Positions 10,910 to 10,958 of a stretch of 10,958 nt of DNA are shown one piece after another. The stretch lies in the NCBI GenBank assembly GCA_910585605.1, contig CAJUFL010000081.1, positions 1 to 10,958 of the forward strand. The letters run 5' to 3'. The translations under genes were made by a program, and so were the position numbers. The stretch is from an uncultured Lachnospiraceae bacterium. Its GTDB lineage: Bacteria; Bacillota; Clostridia; Lachnospirales; Lachnospiraceae. The notes beneath the pieces were generated by a model. It did no database searches. It saw only the letters and a program-made list of their open reading frames with translations, and was not told where the DNA came from. Position 1 is the first letter of the stretch. Every line of letters begins with the position of its first letter.

Positions 10910-10958
10910 GTGAAAGAAAGTAGAGGAAAACCATAAATTGGCGCACTTGAATAAGCTG
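10910..10958 (+). CDS. Start of an unrecognised host gene, cut by the window edge
   Basis: AGGAGG lies 7 bases before GTG 10910, which opens only an 8-codon ORF (MKESRGKP) ending at 10936. A TTG at 10938, two bases after that stop and 10 bases after AGAGGA, opens a frame reading MAHLNKL to the window edge. In the same frame upstream, KKVEENHKLAHLNKL looks protein-like but is preceded by TGA. So this is either a leader peptide coupled to the real gene or a gene with a frameshifted start. The product cannot be named from so little sequence. Confidence 0.35.

Overview
The window looks like a low-GC Gram-positive anaerobe of the Clostridia, most likely a Lachnospiraceae-type gut bacterium. It is AT-rich, has strong AGGAGG ribosome sites and sigma-A promoters, and carries a CsoR with a Cys-rich N-terminus and an OmpR/VanS-type two-component pair. 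This placement is inferred from style, not from a marker gene.

Layout. Bases 1-2981 are host chromosome: a CsoR-family copper repressor, a CopZ-like chaperone, and an overlapping response regulator/histidine kinase pair closed by a terminator. Bases 3008-10676 are an integrated element of about 7.64 kb, bounded by direct repeats with a perfect 20-bp core (tagtgacatattagtgacaa at 3015-3034 and 10657-10676). Bases 10677-10958 are host DNA again: a terminator, a leader that can fold, and the first codons of an unrecognised gene.

The element. From the left it holds a tyrosine integrase (minus strand); a 950-bp stretch with a convergent type I toxin/antisense-RNA locus and repeats; a CI-like repressor without a protease domain facing a Cro-like regulator across a dense operator region; a replication block (two small regulators, a replication initiator whose gene contains five tandem 10-bp iterons, and a helicase-loader-like protein); two small ORFs; a 580-bp control region with a second repeat array, a terminator, and an 11-bp inverted repeat overlapping a near-consensus promoter; a scaffolding protein and major capsid protein pair; and a zinc-ribbon protein directly against attR.

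Interpretation. There is no portal, terminase, head protease, tail, lysis or relaxase gene. The element can integrate, control itself, replicate and make a capsid shell, but should need a helper phage for packaging and tails. This resembles a phage-inducible chromosomal island that brings only scaffold plus capsid. It is smaller than the capsid-forming islands already described, which also carry portal and packaging genes. The main alternative is a prophage with a large internal deletion. Intact ORFs, paired att sites, separate early and late control regions and a maintenance-type toxin locus favour a satellite.
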